Shown: positions 37,347 through 46,690, counted from the stretch's first letter. The stretch: DNA of 64,000 bases from JAVBLV01 sp031553195 (GCA_031553195.1 JAVBLV010000014.1:1-64000); one strand, 5' to 3'. Translations and numbers: made by a program. Notes: generated by a model from the sequence alone, not told the origin.

Positions 37347-38468
37347 ATGAAGAAGAAAAAGAGAAGAAGAATTATATGTGTTACATTATCAAGTATATTG
37401 GCAGTTTTTGTTATAATGACTACATTTTTTAATCAACCGAGTTTCGGAAGGTCGCCACGCGGCGAACGCTTGGAGAGAATCAAAAAATCGCCCAATTATC
37501 GCGATGGAAAGTTTCAAAATATCTCGCCTACCCAACAAATTACATCTGAAAAATCCAAAATCGGCACGATGTTCGATTTCCTTTTCCGTAAAGTAAAAGA
37601 ACTACGTCCGGAAACGGACTTGCCAACCGTTAAAACCGATTTGAAGCAATTCGGACGGGACGAAGATGTAATGGTTTGGCTGGGACATTCTTCTTTATTT
37701 ATCCAGTTAGATGGAAAGCGGTTTTTAATCGACCCGACCTTGGTGAAGGCTGCTCCTGTATCATTTGTAAATAAACCCTTTAAAGGAACAAAAATTTATT
37801 CGCCCGATGATGTGCCCGATATCGATTACCTGATTATTACGCATGATCATTGGGATCATTTGGATTATAAGACAGTTAAACGAATAAAGGACAGAACAGG
37901 GAAAGTAATTTGTCCGCTTGGCGTAGGCGAGCATTTGGAATACTGGGGATTCGGCAAAGACCGCATTATTGAACTTGACTGGAACGAAAATTCTGTTCTT
38001 GATACTGCGTTTACCATTCATTGTTTGCCTTCCCGTCACTTTTCGGGACGCGGTTTATCGCCGAATAAAACCTTATGGGCTTCGTTTATGCTGCAGACGC
38101 CGTTACGGAATATTTATCTAAGCGGCGATGGCGGCTATGATACGCATTTTGCCGACATTGGCAAGCAATTTCCCGATATAGATCTCGCCATTATGGAAAA
38201 CGGACAATATAACGAAAATTGGAAATTCATACATCTGTTACCCGAAGATTTAGTGAAAGCCATTAATGATTTGCATCCTAAAAAGGTTCTTACTGTGCAT
38301 AACTCAAAATATGCTTTGGGCAAACATTCATGGCATGAGCCTTTGGACAATATTTCAAAAGCCGCTGAACGGGATTCTATAAACCTGCTTGTGCCAATGA
38401 TTGGAGAGCCTGTGTATCTGAACGACACAACACAAATTTTTAAAAAATGGTGGAAAAATATCCGTTGA
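37347..38468 (+). CDS. Membrane-anchored metallo-beta-lactamase-fold hydrolase (NAPE-PLD-like)
   Basis: The 373-residue product starts with a basic stretch and one transmembrane helix or signal (about residues 9-28). Its metal-binding motif HDHWDH is at 166-171, and the segment VWLGHSSLFIQLDGKRFLIDP is typical of the YtnP/NAPE-PLD-like group (COG2220), as is SGDGGYDTHF. Further ligands are probably His214 and Asp258. Such proteins hydrolyse phosphodiester or lactone bonds, often in lipids. Substrate unknown. Confidence 0.85.
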   Translation: MKKKKRRRIICVTLSSILAVFVIMTTFFNQPSFGRSPRGERLERIKKSPNYRDGKFQNISPTQQITSEKSKIGTMFDFLFRKVKELRPETDLPTVKTDLKQFGRDEDVMVWLGHSSLFIQLDGKRFLIDPTLVKAAPVSFVNKPFKGTKIYSPDDVPDIDYLIITHDHWDHLDYKTVKRIKDRTGKVICPLGVGEHLEYWGFGKDRIIELDWNENSVLDTAFTIHCLPSRHFSGRGLSPNKTLWASFMLQTPLRNIYLSGDGGYDTHFADIGKQFPDIDLAIMENGQYNENWKFIHLLPEDLVKAINDLHPKKVLTVHNSKYALGKHSWHEPLDNISKAAERDSINLLVPMIGEPVYLNDTTQIFKKWWKNIR

Positions 38469-38570
38469 AAATCATTTTCTACAAAATGTATTAAGATAAT
38501 CCGTTGCCATAATCATTTCTTCCAAGCAATGCTTTTATTCTGTTATAACATTATGTTTATCAAAGTGTGT

Positions 38571-39227
38571 TTACGAAATATTTAGTAGTTCTTCCAGTTG
38601 GGTAATGTTTTCGACAATATAATTTGCGCCTGCGCTTGATAATTCGTCGCGGCTCCCATATCCGTATAAAACGCCGATTGAATCGATGCCGGTTTCTTTA
38701 GCGCCGATAATATCATATTTCCGGTCGCCTACCATAACCACATTTTGCAAACTGGATATATTATTGGAATGTAGCACATGGCGTATGACGTCTGCTTTAT
38801 GCGTCCGGGAACCGTTCAGTTCGCTTCCGCCGATAAAAGCAAATTTATCGTAGATATTGAAATGTTTCAATATACGTTCGGCAAACACGGCAGGCTTTGA
38901 GGTGGCAAGCATAAGGGTAAGACCTTTTTGATCCGCTTTTTCCAGAAAATCGGTTATCCCCTCATATAGCCGGTTCTCGAAGATGCCCGTTTCTGCAAAT
39001 CTTTCACGGTATTTCTGCAAGGCAATTTCGGCCTCTTCTTCCGAAAAATGGTAGAATTCTTTGAATGAATCTTTCAGGGGCGGACCGATAAAAGGACACA
39101 ACTCCCTCAGGTTTGCGACTTTTATATTGAAATAACCGAGGGCATGTTCTACCGATTTTGTAATTCCAACCATTGGGTCGGTAATGGTTCCGTCAAGGTC
39201 TAATAATATGTATTGGTAATTTTTCAT
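38571..39227 (-). CDS. HAD-superfamily phosphatase (phosphoglycolate phosphatase-like)
   Basis: Taken from the ATG at 39227 (218 residues); the longer frame starts with TTG. The nucleophile motif DLDGTITD is at residues 10-17, motif II in LATSKP, and motif III/IV in KADVIRH and GDRKYDIIGAKE. Cap domain type C1. These act on small phosphate esters, such as phosphoglycolate or pyrophosphate. Single gene. Confidence 0.88.
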   Translation of the reverse strand: MKNYQYILLDLDGTITDPMVGITKSVEHALGYFNIKVANLRELCPFIGPPLKDSFKEFYHFSEEEAEIALQKYRERFAETGIFENRLYEGITDFLEKADQKGLTLMLATSKPAVFAERILKHFNIYDKFAFIGGSELNGSRTHKADVIRHVLHSNNISSLQNVVMVGDRKYDIIGAKETGIDSIGVLYGYGSRDELSSAGANYIVENITQLEELLNIS

Positions 39228-39337
39228 GTTTAATCCCAATTTTGCGTCTTATTTCGGATCAATGTAAAGTTCCGATGGAGAACTAAAATATTTAAGTGAA
39301 AATATCAAAGGTCAAAAGAGGATAAGTAAGGGAATAT

Positions 39338-39778
39338 CGGCCTACGACAGATGGCGTTAAGAAAAATCATTAGAGGAGGCGTTAAAAACAAAATTCTGTT
39401 CGAAGCCTCCTTCCGAAAAATAACATGACAGCGTTTGTTATTTAAGGGTTGGAATAACAGTGTCGACGGGCGAGTTATTTTGTTTAGCCGCAACAAATGA
39501 TTTTTTAGCATATCTGTCGTCAGCCTTGACTTTTTGTTTCTTTTGCGTCAAGGCAAAAGAAAGATCACAATACAGTCTATTACATTCTTACCATTATGAC
39601 AATAGTTCGGTATATTTTTAGAAACGAGGATATTTAAAATCTGTAAAAGACTGAAAATAGGTCGATTAAAAAATATCGGTTTGCTTTTTTAATTTACTGA
39701 TTATTAGATACATATAAATTTTTTAACGGACTATTGATTATGATAGAAACATTAAAAATTATCTCCACCTGTTTTTTA
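39338..39778. repeat. Dispersed intergenic repeat, copy C, interrupted
   Basis: 39338-39600 matches 5358-5621. The last part of the unit (TGATAGAAACATTAAAAA to TGTTTTTTAC) then appears at 39741-39778, displaced by about 138 bases of unrelated AT-rich sequence (39601-39738). In copy B the two parts are joined directly. Confidence 0.82.
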
Positions 39779-39803
39779 CACTGATCCCTTATTTCGATAA
39801 TCA

Positions 39804-39849
39804 TAAAAAAAGAAAAGGTTGCCTAAATGGTTAATTCAGACGACCTTTT
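39804..39849 (-). terminator. Terminator of the tRNA gene
   Basis: On the minus strand, AAAAGGTCGTCT pairs with AGGCAACCTTTT (two G-T pairs), followed by a run of T. It ends 35 bases beyond the tRNA. Confidence 0.85.
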
Positions 39850-39883
39850 ATTATTTGTCCTGATTTTGAGTTTTCGGACTTTG

Positions 39884-39957
39884 CGACCCCGGAGGGATTC
39901 TAACCCCCGACCTTCAGAACCGGAATCTGACGTTCTATACAGCTGAACTACGGGGCC
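39884..39957 (-). tRNA. tRNA-Arg (anticodon CCG)
   Basis: A 74-base cloverleaf. Acceptor stem GGCCCCG/CGGGGTC (one G-T), D stem GTTC/GAAC, anticodon stem TCAGA/TCTGA with loop TTCCGGT, so anticodon CCG reading CGG codons; T stem GGGGG/CCCTC (one G-T), discriminator G. CCA is not encoded. Odd points: the D loop reads AGCTGTATA, where position 19 would be T instead of G, and the T loop reads TTAGAAT, where position 56 is A instead of C. The two form a Watson-Crick pair, so the tertiary contact may be kept. Its promoter and terminator are both visible, which speaks for a working gene. Confidence 0.92.
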
Positions 39958-39975
39958 GTATAAATTTTGCGTTTG

Positions 39976-40007
39976 CAAAGGTACGTATTTTTCAAAAGCT
40001 TTTCAAA
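39976..40007 (-). promoter_or_regulatory. Promoter of tRNA-Arg
   Basis: On the minus strand: TTTG (40007-40004), a 20-base spacer, and TACCTTTG (39983-39976), 18 bases before the tRNA 5' end. Both boxes fit the Bacteroidota consensus. Confidence 0.8.
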
Positions 40008-40213
40008 TTTAGAAGAATATAATGATTCTAACCCGAATTTTTATAGAAAGATGTAATTTTCATATAATCAGTGAAATAAAATGAATTCTTTAAGATCGAC
40101 TTTGTTTTTAGATTGCAATATAAATTAAAGATAATCAGTATTTATGCTGTAAAAATAGTTCTAATGACAAAATCCGGAACTTTGAAACTTTTAATGTGTT
40201 TTGTCTCCGGAGA

Positions 40214-41506
40214 TTACTCTTCGTATAACAAATATTTCTTTCTTCTTTCTTTGAACTCCGACAATTCGGGCTCCCAGGTTCTACGTATTTCGTTTTCGGA
40301 GAATCCTTTTTCTATTTGTTTTTTTAATTCTTTGGTTCCGGCTAGTTTATCAAAAAAACTTTGGAAAAAGACGGTATCCTTGGCCAACGCCTTATACATC
40401 TCCATTAGATAAGAAAGGTTCAATTTTTTTTCTTTGGTTATTTCAAACCCTTTGTTTTTAAGGTTAATTCCGTAACAAAGCGTATTTTTAAACGGCGGAT
40501 TTTCGCTCGCGCCTTTAATGGGTTTGGGAGTAAAAGAAAAGTTTTTGATTTTGTATTTCGGACTGCCGATAATTTCAAAAGGAGAGGGTGTGCCCCTGCC
40601 GATGCTTACCGGCGTTCCTTCAAACAGGCATAGGCTTGGATATAAATAAATTGAATTCATAGTAGGCAAATTCGGGGAGGGAAGAATAGGAAGCGCATAC
40701 AAAGTTTGATGCGTGTAATTCAGCATCGGAATTATGGTAAGTCCGCACTGAACTTGATTTGCCAACCAATGTTCGCCATTGATCATCAATGCATATTCTC
40801 CAATAGTTAAGCCATGCACGATAGGAACCGGATGCATGCCTACAAAGGATCTTAAGTTGGTATCCAATACTGGACCGTCGACATAAAATCCATTAGGATT
40901 TGGTCTGTCGAAAACAATCAGTTCTTTATTATTTTCCGCCGCGGCTTCCATCACGTAATGCAAAGTCGAGATATAAGTATAAAACCTGGCGCCTACATCT
41001 TGAATGTCGAAAATCAGTATATCCAGGTCTGCTAAATCGACTGCTTGCGGTTTTTTGTTTTTCCCGTGAAGAGAAATAATAGGCAAGCCCGTTTTTTTAT
41101 CTTTAGAGGATTGAATATTTGCGCCGGCTTCTTCGGTTCCTCTAAAGCCATGTTCAGGGCAAAATACTTTTGTTACTTGTATTTTTAAATTTAGCAAGCT
41201 ATCCAGCAGATGCGTATTCCCAATCATGGAAGTATGATTCGCTACCAATCCTACTTTTTTCCCTTTAATAATAGAAAGATATTCTTCTGTGCGTTCTGCT
41301 CCGGCGATTACTTTTGTTGAAGAAGGTTGGGCAGAAAGCAGAATGGGTAAAAGAAAATATAAAAGTAAGTAACCGTTTAAATTTTTATGGAAAAGATTTT
41401 GAGGGATAAAAACAGCGAGTTTGCAGACGGGATTTTTTAAGAATAGTAGAACTATTTGATAAAAATTCCGGCAAAAAAGAGCGTTTTTAGATACAAAATA
41501 CTTCAT
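40214..41506 (-). CDS. DUF1343 / NamZ-type exo-beta-N-acetylmuramidase
   Basis: Members of this family (NamZ) remove N-acetylmuramic acid from peptidoglycan fragments. The 430-residue product has the family strings KVGLVANHTSMIG, CPEHGFRGTEEAGA, DLDILIFDIQDVGARFYTY and FDRPNPNG. A signal-peptide core YLLLYFLLPILLSAQ lies at residues 46-60, unusually far from the start. Residues 1-45 and the only in-frame ATG are encoded by a MITE-like repeat (41369-41528); no ATG, GTG or TTG is in frame between there and the core. So the native start was lost or replaced. The enzyme domain is intact. Confidence 0.88.
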   Translation of the reverse strand: MKYFVSKNALFCRNFYQIVLLFLKNPVCKLAVFIPQNLFHKNLNGYLLLYFLLPILLSAQPSSTKVIAGAERTEEYLSIIKGKKVGLVANHTSMIGNTHLLDSLLNLKIQVTKVFCPEHGFRGTEEAGANIQSSKDKKTGLPIISLHGKNKKPQAVDLADLDILIFDIQDVGARFYTYISTLHYVMEAAAENNKELIVFDRPNPNGFYVDGPVLDTNLRSFVGMHPVPIVHGLTIGEYALMINGEHWLANQVQCGLTIIPMLNYTHQTLYALPILPSPNLPTMNSIYLYPSLCLFEGTPVSIGRGTPSPFEIIGSPKYKIKNFSFTPKPIKGASENPPFKNTLCYGINLKNKGFEITKEKKLNLSYLMEMYKALAKDTVFFQSFFDKLAGTKELKKQIEKGFSENEIRRTWEPELSEFKERRKKYLLYEE

Positions 41507-41528
41507 AGAAAAATTTTTAAACAGTTGC
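41369..41528. repeat. MITE-like 160-bp repeat, copy 6, overlapping the NamZ start
   Basis: Same length and interior as copies 3-5, but with altered ends: GTAACCGTTT on the left and AAACAGTTGC on the right. The two ends remain complementary, so this is a distinct subfamily. It provides the start codon of the NamZ gene. Confidence 0.85.
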
Positions 41529-41561
41529 TAAATGCTTCATAAATAGTTTTGCGTTTAAACG

Positions 41562-42911
41562 TTATAATGTTTTCATTGGTTGAAAATTTAACGCCGTTCC
41601 TTTATGCATGGAAAATAGTTCGCCGTTATTAAATACCACATTTCCATTAACGAAAGTTGTAACTATTTTTGAGTGAAAAGTTCTATCTTCCAAAGGAGAC
41701 CAGTTGCATTTATATAAAATATTATCTTTTGAAACGGTCCAAGGATTATTTAAGTCAACCAGAACCAAGTCGGCATGATACCCCTTCCTGATAAATCCTC
41801 TTTTTTGTATATTGAATAATAAAGCCGGATTGTGCGCCATTTTCTCGATGATACATTCCAACGAAAAAATGCCTTTTTTGTACATTTCCAACATACAGAC
41901 TAAAGAGTGTTGAATAAAAGGAATTCCCGAAGGGGCTAAAAAATAAGGTTGTTGCTTTTCTTCCCGAGCATGGGGCGCATGATCGGTAGCAATGAAGTCG
42001 ATTTTATTTGTACAAACCGATTTTCGCAATGCATTTTTGTTTTCTCCGGATTTAATGGCAGGGTTGCATTTAATTAAATTGTGAAGCGTAGCGTAATCTT
42101 CGTCATCAAACCATAAATGATGAACGCATGCTTCGGCAGTAATTTTTTTACTCGATAAGGGTTTGTCTTCCAATAAATCTAATTCTTTTTTCGTACTCAG
42201 ATGCGCAATATGAAGCCGGGCATTTGTTTTGTTTGCCAGTTCTATGGCTTCCGCCGAAGAACGGTAACAAGCTTCTTCATTGCGTATTAGCGGATGAATA
42301 TACGCCGGCGCCGAATCGCCGTATTTTTCTTTATAAAAGTTGGTTTTTCCCTTGATGATGGATTCGTCTTCGCAATGCGCAACCAATAGGGTAGGGGACG
42401 ATTGGAATAATTTGTATAAGGTCCCGGATTCCTCAATCATCATGTTGCCTGTCGACGAACCCAAAAATACTTTTATGCCGGGGATTTTGCGTATGTCGAT
42501 AGATGCGATTTCGTCAATATTGGAATTAGACGCTCCTATAAAAAAACCAAAGTTAGCCAAAGATTTTCCGGAAGCCAATTCTATTTTCTCATCAATAAGA
42601 GCATTTGTCGTGGTTTGGGGAATGGTGTTGGGCATATCCAGGAATGAAGTAATTCCTCCGGCCACGGCGGCCCTGCTTTCCGAAGTCATATCGGCTTTAT
42701 GGGTTAATCCGGGTTCGCGGAAATGAACATGCGTGTCGATGATTCCCGGAAATAAATGCAATCCTTTTGCATGGATAATCTCTGTCGAAGGATATGATTT
42801 TTCATCTTCAGGATTCAGGATTTCTGCAATAATACCGTCTTTTACATATACAGATGCTTCGAAGGTTTTCCCTTCGTTGACAAGAGTCGCATTCTTTATT
42901 AAATAATTCAT
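41562..42911 (-). CDS. pyrC: Dihydroorotase
   Basis: Closes carbamoyl-aspartate to dihydroorotate in pyrimidine synthesis. The 449-residue product has the zinc motif DTHVHFREPG with His61 and His63, the conserved MTSESRAAVAGGITSFLDMPN region (given by ends), and FIATDHAPHAREEK. The length and motif set indicate the class I, PyrC/AllB-like type. It follows the ABC ATPase gene by 50 bases on the same strand. Confidence 0.95.
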   Translation of the reverse strand: MNYLIKNATLVNEGKTFEASVYVKDGIIAEILNPEDEKSYPSTEIIHAKGLHLFPGIIDTHVHFREPGLTHKADMTSESRAAVAGGITSFLDMPNTIPQTTTNALIDEKIELASGKSLANFGFFIGASNSNIDEIASIDIRKIPGIKVFLGSSTGNMMIEESGTLYKLFQSSPTLLVAHCEDESIIKGKTNFYKEKYGDSAPAYIHPLIRNEEACYRSSAEAIELANKTNARLHIAHLSTKKELDLLEDKPLSSKKITAEACVHHLWFDDEDYATLHNLIKCNPAIKSGENKNALRKSVCTNKIDFIATDHAPHAREEKQQPYFLAPSGIPFIQHSLVCMLEMYKKGIFSLECIIEKMAHNPALLFNIQKRGFIRKGYHADLVLVDLNNPWTVSKDNILYKCNWSPLEDRTFHSKIVTTFVNGNVVFNNGELFSMHKGTALNFQPMKTL

Positions 42912-42961
42912 TGTTATTAGTTTTAGCGCAATACAATAGAGCTTCCGGCAATTTTACGCTA

Positions 42962-43660
42962 TTATACCGCAAAAAAATGCTCCAATTCTTTGAGCGTATT
43001 TTCATCGGTTTGCATATCATGTAGAATTTTTCCTTTTTCGAGAAGGATAATCCGTTTCGATACTTCGGTAACATGATTTAAATCGTGGCTCGACACAAAA
43101 ATAGTCGTATTCTTAGTTGCATTCAGTTCTTTCAGCATTCGTTTCAACCGGATTTGAGAACTGGGGTCTAAATTTGTAAAAGGCTCGTCCAGTATGATAA
43201 ATTCCGGATTTCCGATCAGCGCCGCCGCAATACCGATTTTCTTTTTATTTCCCTGCGAGAAGTCGCGGATGTATTTTTGCTTGCCTAAAATCTCATCGCT
43301 AAAAAAGTCGGACATACTATTTTTCAGGAATTCGTCCAAATCTCCTTTAGACAGGTTGTATAAAGCGCCCAGAAATTCAAAATATTCTTCTGGAGTCAGA
43401 TAATCGATTAAAAAATTTTCATCTAAATAAGATCCGGTATACTGTTTCCAATGTTCGCTGCCTTTTACGTTTATTCCTTTGGAAAGAATTGTTCCTTCAT
43501 TGGGAAGAATCAGATCTAATATACAGCGAAAGAAGGTGGTCTTTCCCGCGCCGTTGTTGCCCACTAAACCGACTGCTTCGCCGTTTTCTATCATTAATCC
43601 GGAAATGTCAAGTACGATTTGACCGTTATATTGTTTTTGTAATTGGCTTACTTCTATCAT
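42962..43660 (-). CDS. ABC transporter ATP-binding protein
   Basis: The 232-residue ATPase has Walker A GNNGAGKTT at residues 34-42, the signature DFSQGNKKK (a weakened LSGGQ), Walker B FIILDEPF, and the H-loop SSHD. The type is that of CcmA-like exporters or drug-efflux modules. Its partner is probably the DUF5687 membrane protein encoded just upstream, 123 bases away. Confidence 0.93.
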   Translation of the reverse strand: MIEVSQLQKQYNGQIVLDISGLMIENGEAVGLVGNNGAGKTTFFRCILDLILPNEGTILSKGINVKGSEHWKQYTGSYLDENFLIDYLTPEEYFEFLGALYNLSKGDLDEFLKNSMSDFFSDEILGKQKYIRDFSQGNKKKIGIAAALIGNPEFIILDEPFTNLDPSSQIRLKRMLKELNATKNTTIFVSSHDLNHVTEVSKRIILLEKGKILHDMQTDENTLKELEHFFAV

Positions 43661-43783
43661 AGTTAGAAAGTTTTTAAGGTTTGTAAAGTTATTTTTGAAG
43701 GCCTAAGGTGTATGGTTTATAGCTTATAGTTGAGAGTGTTTTTTGTTCGCCATTTATTACTAATTTTTCACTCTCCATTCCCA

Positions 43784-45259
43784 TTACGTTTCCCTATATC
43801 CCGCCGCCATCTCGTATTTTTTAGAAACAATATGTTGGGTACAGAATCTTAATAATGATTTATTGAAAATTATCCCGGCAATTCCCGGCGCCGCCAGGCT
43901 GAACAACGCCCAGCCTTCTCCTGCAAAGGCGTTTACTATTGCAGGAATAATAATAGGAAGCATCATTACGGGTAATAAAACTAAAAACTGAGTGATGTTT
44001 GCCCCTTGCCAATTCATCATGGAGCCGGAGGAAAGATTGAGCCGTTTTCGATTGTAAGCGGCAAAGTACAGAAAGACGTAAGAATTGACGCCGATGTTAA
44101 AAAGCAGGCATGAAAAGTTAATCAATAAAATTCGCATCCCATAATAAACGTAGGGAATACACAATAAAAAACTGGCAAATGTAAAGAAAGCAAACAGAAG
44201 AAACTTGGACTTGACGTATAAGTCTAAATTTGCGTTGCGGCTAAGAATACCATCGAAATAATTCCCATTCCAGGCAATAGAAGATCCGTAAGAAAAAGAT
44301 AGTATTCCTACCAGAAAAAGACCAATAAAAATTAACAAGTGAAAACTATTTGATGCCGAGTTAGGATAGTAAAAGAGTCCGTATAACAAAAAAAGAGGCA
44401 TAAAATACAAAATAGATTTCGTTCGTTTATTTCTGAGGATCAGTTTGATATCGAGAATCATTAATTTCCCGTTCAACCCTAATTGATTAATAAATCCAAA
44501 TTCAAAACGAGCGGATTTTTTTTGTTTGCCAGGTTTGATTAATTTCTCGAGATAGGCGTTCTTTGCTAAAAACGAAAAATTAATTCTGTATACCAAGACC
44601 AACAGGGCTACTGGTAACAAAATCCATGCGGGATGGATAAGTATTGCATTAAAGAGGTTTTCGGAGACCGTTGTTAGAGAGAAAATATGAAAATAACCGG
44701 CCGCAAAAATTCCTACGTAAAGCAAACCGCCGATAAGCGAAATCCAAGGACTAGAAACCAGTTGCCGTTTTAGGTAATGCGCGATGTAAATTCCTGAAGT
44801 GATGAAAAGGGAAATAGAAAATAGCCAACCAATAACGAATCCGAAAGAGTATTCCCTTAGCAGTACTTTGAATGCAAAAGGCAAAAAAATACAAAACGAA
44901 ATATAGTTAATAGGATTGACAATGCTTCTGCCTAATAAATAATGCATTAATGTTCTGCGTTTTACAGGTAAGTGCAAATAGGGCGTGATGTTCATTGCCG
45001 GCGTGGGCTGTATGAAAAACCGTATCAGCATTTCGAGCAATATGTAATTTAGGATTAATCCGTTGAACACAACAATTGTGTCGCTATCCGGAAAGAGTTT
45101 TTCAATAAAAGCATCGGCAAAAAAACCAAGTAGTAAAAAAGTAAAAATAAAATAAAGAAAGCATAAACCCAACAGTATGTTTATGATAATATTCTTTTGC
45201 CACATAGGCGAACGGGATTGCTCTAGCCAGTAATGCTTGATAAGGGAAGCGATAACCAT
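43784..45259 (-). CDS. DUF5687 family ABC transporter permease
   Basis: I take the ATG at 45259 (491 residues, MVIASLIKHYWLEQSRSPMW); the longer frame adds 19 residues with no function. About 10-12 hydrophobic segments are seen, among them IIINILLGLCFLYFIFTFLLLG and a cluster at the C-terminal end. The segment HYWLEQSRSPMWQKN matches the start of DUF5687 proteins, which are permeases paired with a CcmA-like ATPase, as here. Substrate unknown. Confidence 0.85.
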   Translation of the reverse strand: MVIASLIKHYWLEQSRSPMWQKNIIINILLGLCFLYFIFTFLLLGFFADAFIEKLFPDSDTIVVFNGLILNYILLEMLIRFFIQPTPAMNITPYLHLPVKRRTLMHYLLGRSIVNPINYISFCIFLPFAFKVLLREYSFGFVIGWLFSISLFITSGIYIAHYLKRQLVSSPWISLIGGLLYVGIFAAGYFHIFSLTTVSENLFNAILIHPAWILLPVALLVLVYRINFSFLAKNAYLEKLIKPGKQKKSARFEFGFINQLGLNGKLMILDIKLILRNKRTKSILYFMPLFLLYGLFYYPNSASNSFHLLIFIGLFLVGILSFSYGSSIAWNGNYFDGILSRNANLDLYVKSKFLLFAFFTFASFLLCIPYVYYGMRILLINFSCLLFNIGVNSYVFLYFAAYNRKRLNLSSGSMMNWQGANITQFLVLLPVMMLPIIIPAIVNAFAGEGWALFSLAAPGIAGIIFNKSLLRFCTQHIVSKKYEMAAGYRET

Positions 45260-45386
45260 TTTATTTAGTGCGTTTTTTTGTGAAATTACCAAATCATGAA
45301 TATAGATATAAATCATTTTCGCTTTGCAAGCGAATTTTTACTTGTACAAAGATAGTTATTTATATGGAATCAAGCATGTGGAAGCC

Positions 45387-45417
45387 ATTGAAATCTCAAT
45401 AAAATGAAGTACATTTG
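45387..45417 (+). promoter_or_regulatory. Promoter of the C1 peptidase gene
   Basis: ATTG at 45387-45390, exactly 19 bases, then TACATTTG at 45410-45417. Leader of about 40 bases. Confidence 0.65.
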
Positions 45418-45464
45418 CATTCTCGAAGTTTAAATTATATATCATCATAAAATATAGTAACGCA

Positions 45465-46661
45465 ATGAAGAAAATAATTTTATTTGGATTTTCGATTGTT
45501 TTTGCGGCATTTTCCATGCAGGCGCAAGACACTACGAAAACAAAAACAGACAAAAAAGGTTATGAATTTACAACCGTGAAAGAAGTACCGTACACTTCGG
45601 TAAAAAACCAAAATAAATCGGGTACCTGTTGGAGTTTCTCGACCTTGGCTTTTATTGAATCTGAATTGTTAAGGACAGGAAAAGGAGAATATGACTTGTC
45701 TGAAATGTTTGTTGTACGGAATGCGTATTTCGATAAATTTGAAAAATACGTTCGTTTTCATGGCTCCATGAATTTCGGCGCCGGCGGGGCTGCGCATGAT
45801 ATTCCGAATATGATTAAAAAATATGGCATAGTGCCCGAAGATGTATACACAGGTTTACAGTATGGCGAAAATAACCATGTTCACGACGAATTGGATAAAA
45901 TGATGGAAGCCATGGGAAAAGTAGTTGCCAATAGTAAAAAACCTACAACGGCATGGACAAAAGCGGTAAACGGTGTTTTGGATGCTTATTTAGGCCCCCT
46001 TCCTCAGGAATTTACTTATAAAGGAGTGAAATATAATCCGAAGAGTTTTGCACAATCGTTAGGTTTGAATTGGGACGATTATATTGAAATAGGTTCTTTC
46101 ACGCATCACCCTTTTTATTCTAAATTCGTATTGGAAGTTCCCGACAACTGGGCTTTTGATGAAATTTACAACGTGCCTTTGGACGAAATGATGAAAGTTA
46201 TCGACGATGCAATCAATGCCGGTTATAGCATAGCTTGGGGCGCCGACGTGAGTGAAAAAGGATTTTCTTGGCGCAATGCGGTGGCTATTATTCCCGATGA
46301 GGAAAAACCTAACTTGCAAGGATCAGAACAAGAAAAATGGGAAAAAATGACCGAAAAAGAAAAAGCGGCTCAATTATATAGTTTCGATGCTCCGGTAAAA
46401 GAAAAAGTAATTACGCAAGAAATACGCCAGAAAGGTTTCGACAATTTTGAAACTACCGACGATCATGGGATGCAAATTGTAGGAATAGCCAAAGATCAAA
46501 ACGGAGCAAAGTATTATATCGTGAAAAATTCATGGGGTACCGATCATGTGAAAAAAGGAATTTTTTATGCTTCGGAATCTTTTGTCAGAGCCAAAACCAT
46601 GGATATTTTGATTAATAAAAACTGTTTATCAAGCGACATGAAGAAAAAATTGAAACTGTAA
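45465..46661 (+). CDS. Secreted C1 (papain-like) peptidase, bleomycin hydrolase type
   Basis: The 398-residue product has a signal peptide (to FSMQAQ, residue 21). Catalytic residues are seen in order: Gln49 and Cys55 in NQNKSGTCWSFS, His334 in DDHGMQI, and Asn355 in KNSWGTD. The large insertions between Cys and His and the general layout match the PepC/bleomycin-hydrolase family, in a periplasmic form that is common in Bacteroidales. Cytoplasmic PepC lacks a signal peptide. Single gene with its own promoter and terminator. Confidence 0.92.
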   Translation: MKKIILFGFSIVFAAFSMQAQDTTKTKTDKKGYEFTTVKEVPYTSVKNQNKSGTCWSFSTLAFIESELLRTGKGEYDLSEMFVVRNAYFDKFEKYVRFHGSMNFGAGGAAHDIPNMIKKYGIVPEDVYTGLQYGENNHVHDELDKMMEAMGKVVANSKKPTTAWTKAVNGVLDAYLGPLPQEFTYKGVKYNPKSFAQSLGLNWDDYIEIGSFTHHPFYSKFVLEVPDNWAFDEIYNVPLDEMMKVIDDAINAGYSIAWGADVSEKGFSWRNAVAIIPDEEKPNLQGSEQEKWEKMTEKEKAAQLYSFDAPVKEKVITQEIRQKGFDNFETTDDHGMQIVGIAKDQNGAKYYIVKNSWGTDHVKKGIFYASESFVRAKTMDILINKNCLSSDMKKKLKL

Positions 46662-46690
46662 TTCAGTAGCAGTTTTACAAACATAAAAAC

